A stretch of DNA of 54,773 bases from Sphingobium arseniciresistens. Its GTDB lineage: Bacteria > Pseudomonadota > Alphaproteobacteria > Sphingomonadales > Sphingomonadaceae. The translations under genes and the position numbers were made by a program. The notes beneath the pieces are model-generated. The model was not told the origin of the DNA. It saw nothing but the letters and a program-made list of their open reading frames with translations, and ran no database searches. Below are positions 54,762-54,773 of the stretch, in pieces. The stretch covers positions 1-54,773 of the forward strand of contig JARFNK010000032.1 of the NCBI GenBank assembly GCA_029167225.1, written 5' to 3'. Within the stretch, counting starts at the first letter, position 1. Each line of letters starts with the position of its first letter.

Positions 54762-54773
54762 TCAGAGCAAGCT

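Overview
The window is GC-rich bacterial chromosome (AT-richer only in a few patches). Its protein style and gene content (HlyC-like acyltransferase, giant RTX protein, TolC/HlyB/HlyD exporter, sphingomonad-like codon use) point to an alphaproteobacterium, most likely Sphingomonadales. This is inferred from overall resemblance; there is no rRNA or tRNA to confirm it.

Left part (1-12.2 kb): a tiny lipoprotein-like ORF (68-163, minus), a membrane-bound diguanylate cyclase (347-1525, minus), then about 700 bases with no convincing gene. Next comes a compact island: an M48-type metallopeptidase and a very large multidomain SF1 helicase, joined by an ATGA overlap on the plus strand. Facing them on the minus strand are a 609-residue helical protein of unknown function, whose stop lies 16 bases from the helicase stop, and a PIN-domain ribonuclease-like protein. 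The helicase carries a degenerate kinase-like N-terminus, DUF4011, a SF1 core, a restriction-endonuclease-like fold and a C-terminal WGR domain. This peptidase + helicase + unknown + PIN set looks like a conflict or defence module that I cannot match to a named system.

Middle part (12.2-46.5 kb): an HlyC-family acyltransferase gene (minus) diverges from a plus-strand run. That run consists of a truncated RTX gene remnant, an Imm11/DUF1629-like gene and a single uninterrupted 10,749-codon gene. The giant protein is built, in order, from a non-repetitive N-terminus with a glycine-rich hydrophobic stretch; an EF-hand-like calcium block; twelve RTX plus HCBP-related modules; a zone with three NIDO-like domains set between RTX clusters; six more RTX modules; seven Tandem-95/cadherin-like repeats; RTX; a second Tandem-95 block; eight He_PIG-type Ig-like repeats; two copies of a module I do not recognise; a dense RTX block; a second EF-hand-like block; and a C-terminal secretion tail.

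Right part (46.5-54.8 kb): a 674-base spacer, then a tightly overlapping type I secretion operon (TolC-like outer-membrane protein, HlyB-like ABC transporter with a dead C39-like domain, HlyD-like adaptor), the obvious exporter for the giant protein. It is followed by an AT-richer run in which a cassette of three genes appears twice: a Sel1-type lipoprotein, a protein with a fixed MAFxxDxVNF N-terminus and a variable body, and a short third ORF.

Likely joint function: the acyltransferase, giant RTX protein and type I exporter form one secreted adhesin/toxin system. The Imm11-like gene with its RTX remnant, and the duplicated lipoprotein/variable-protein cassettes, look like toxin-immunity or inter-strain competition material attached to it.
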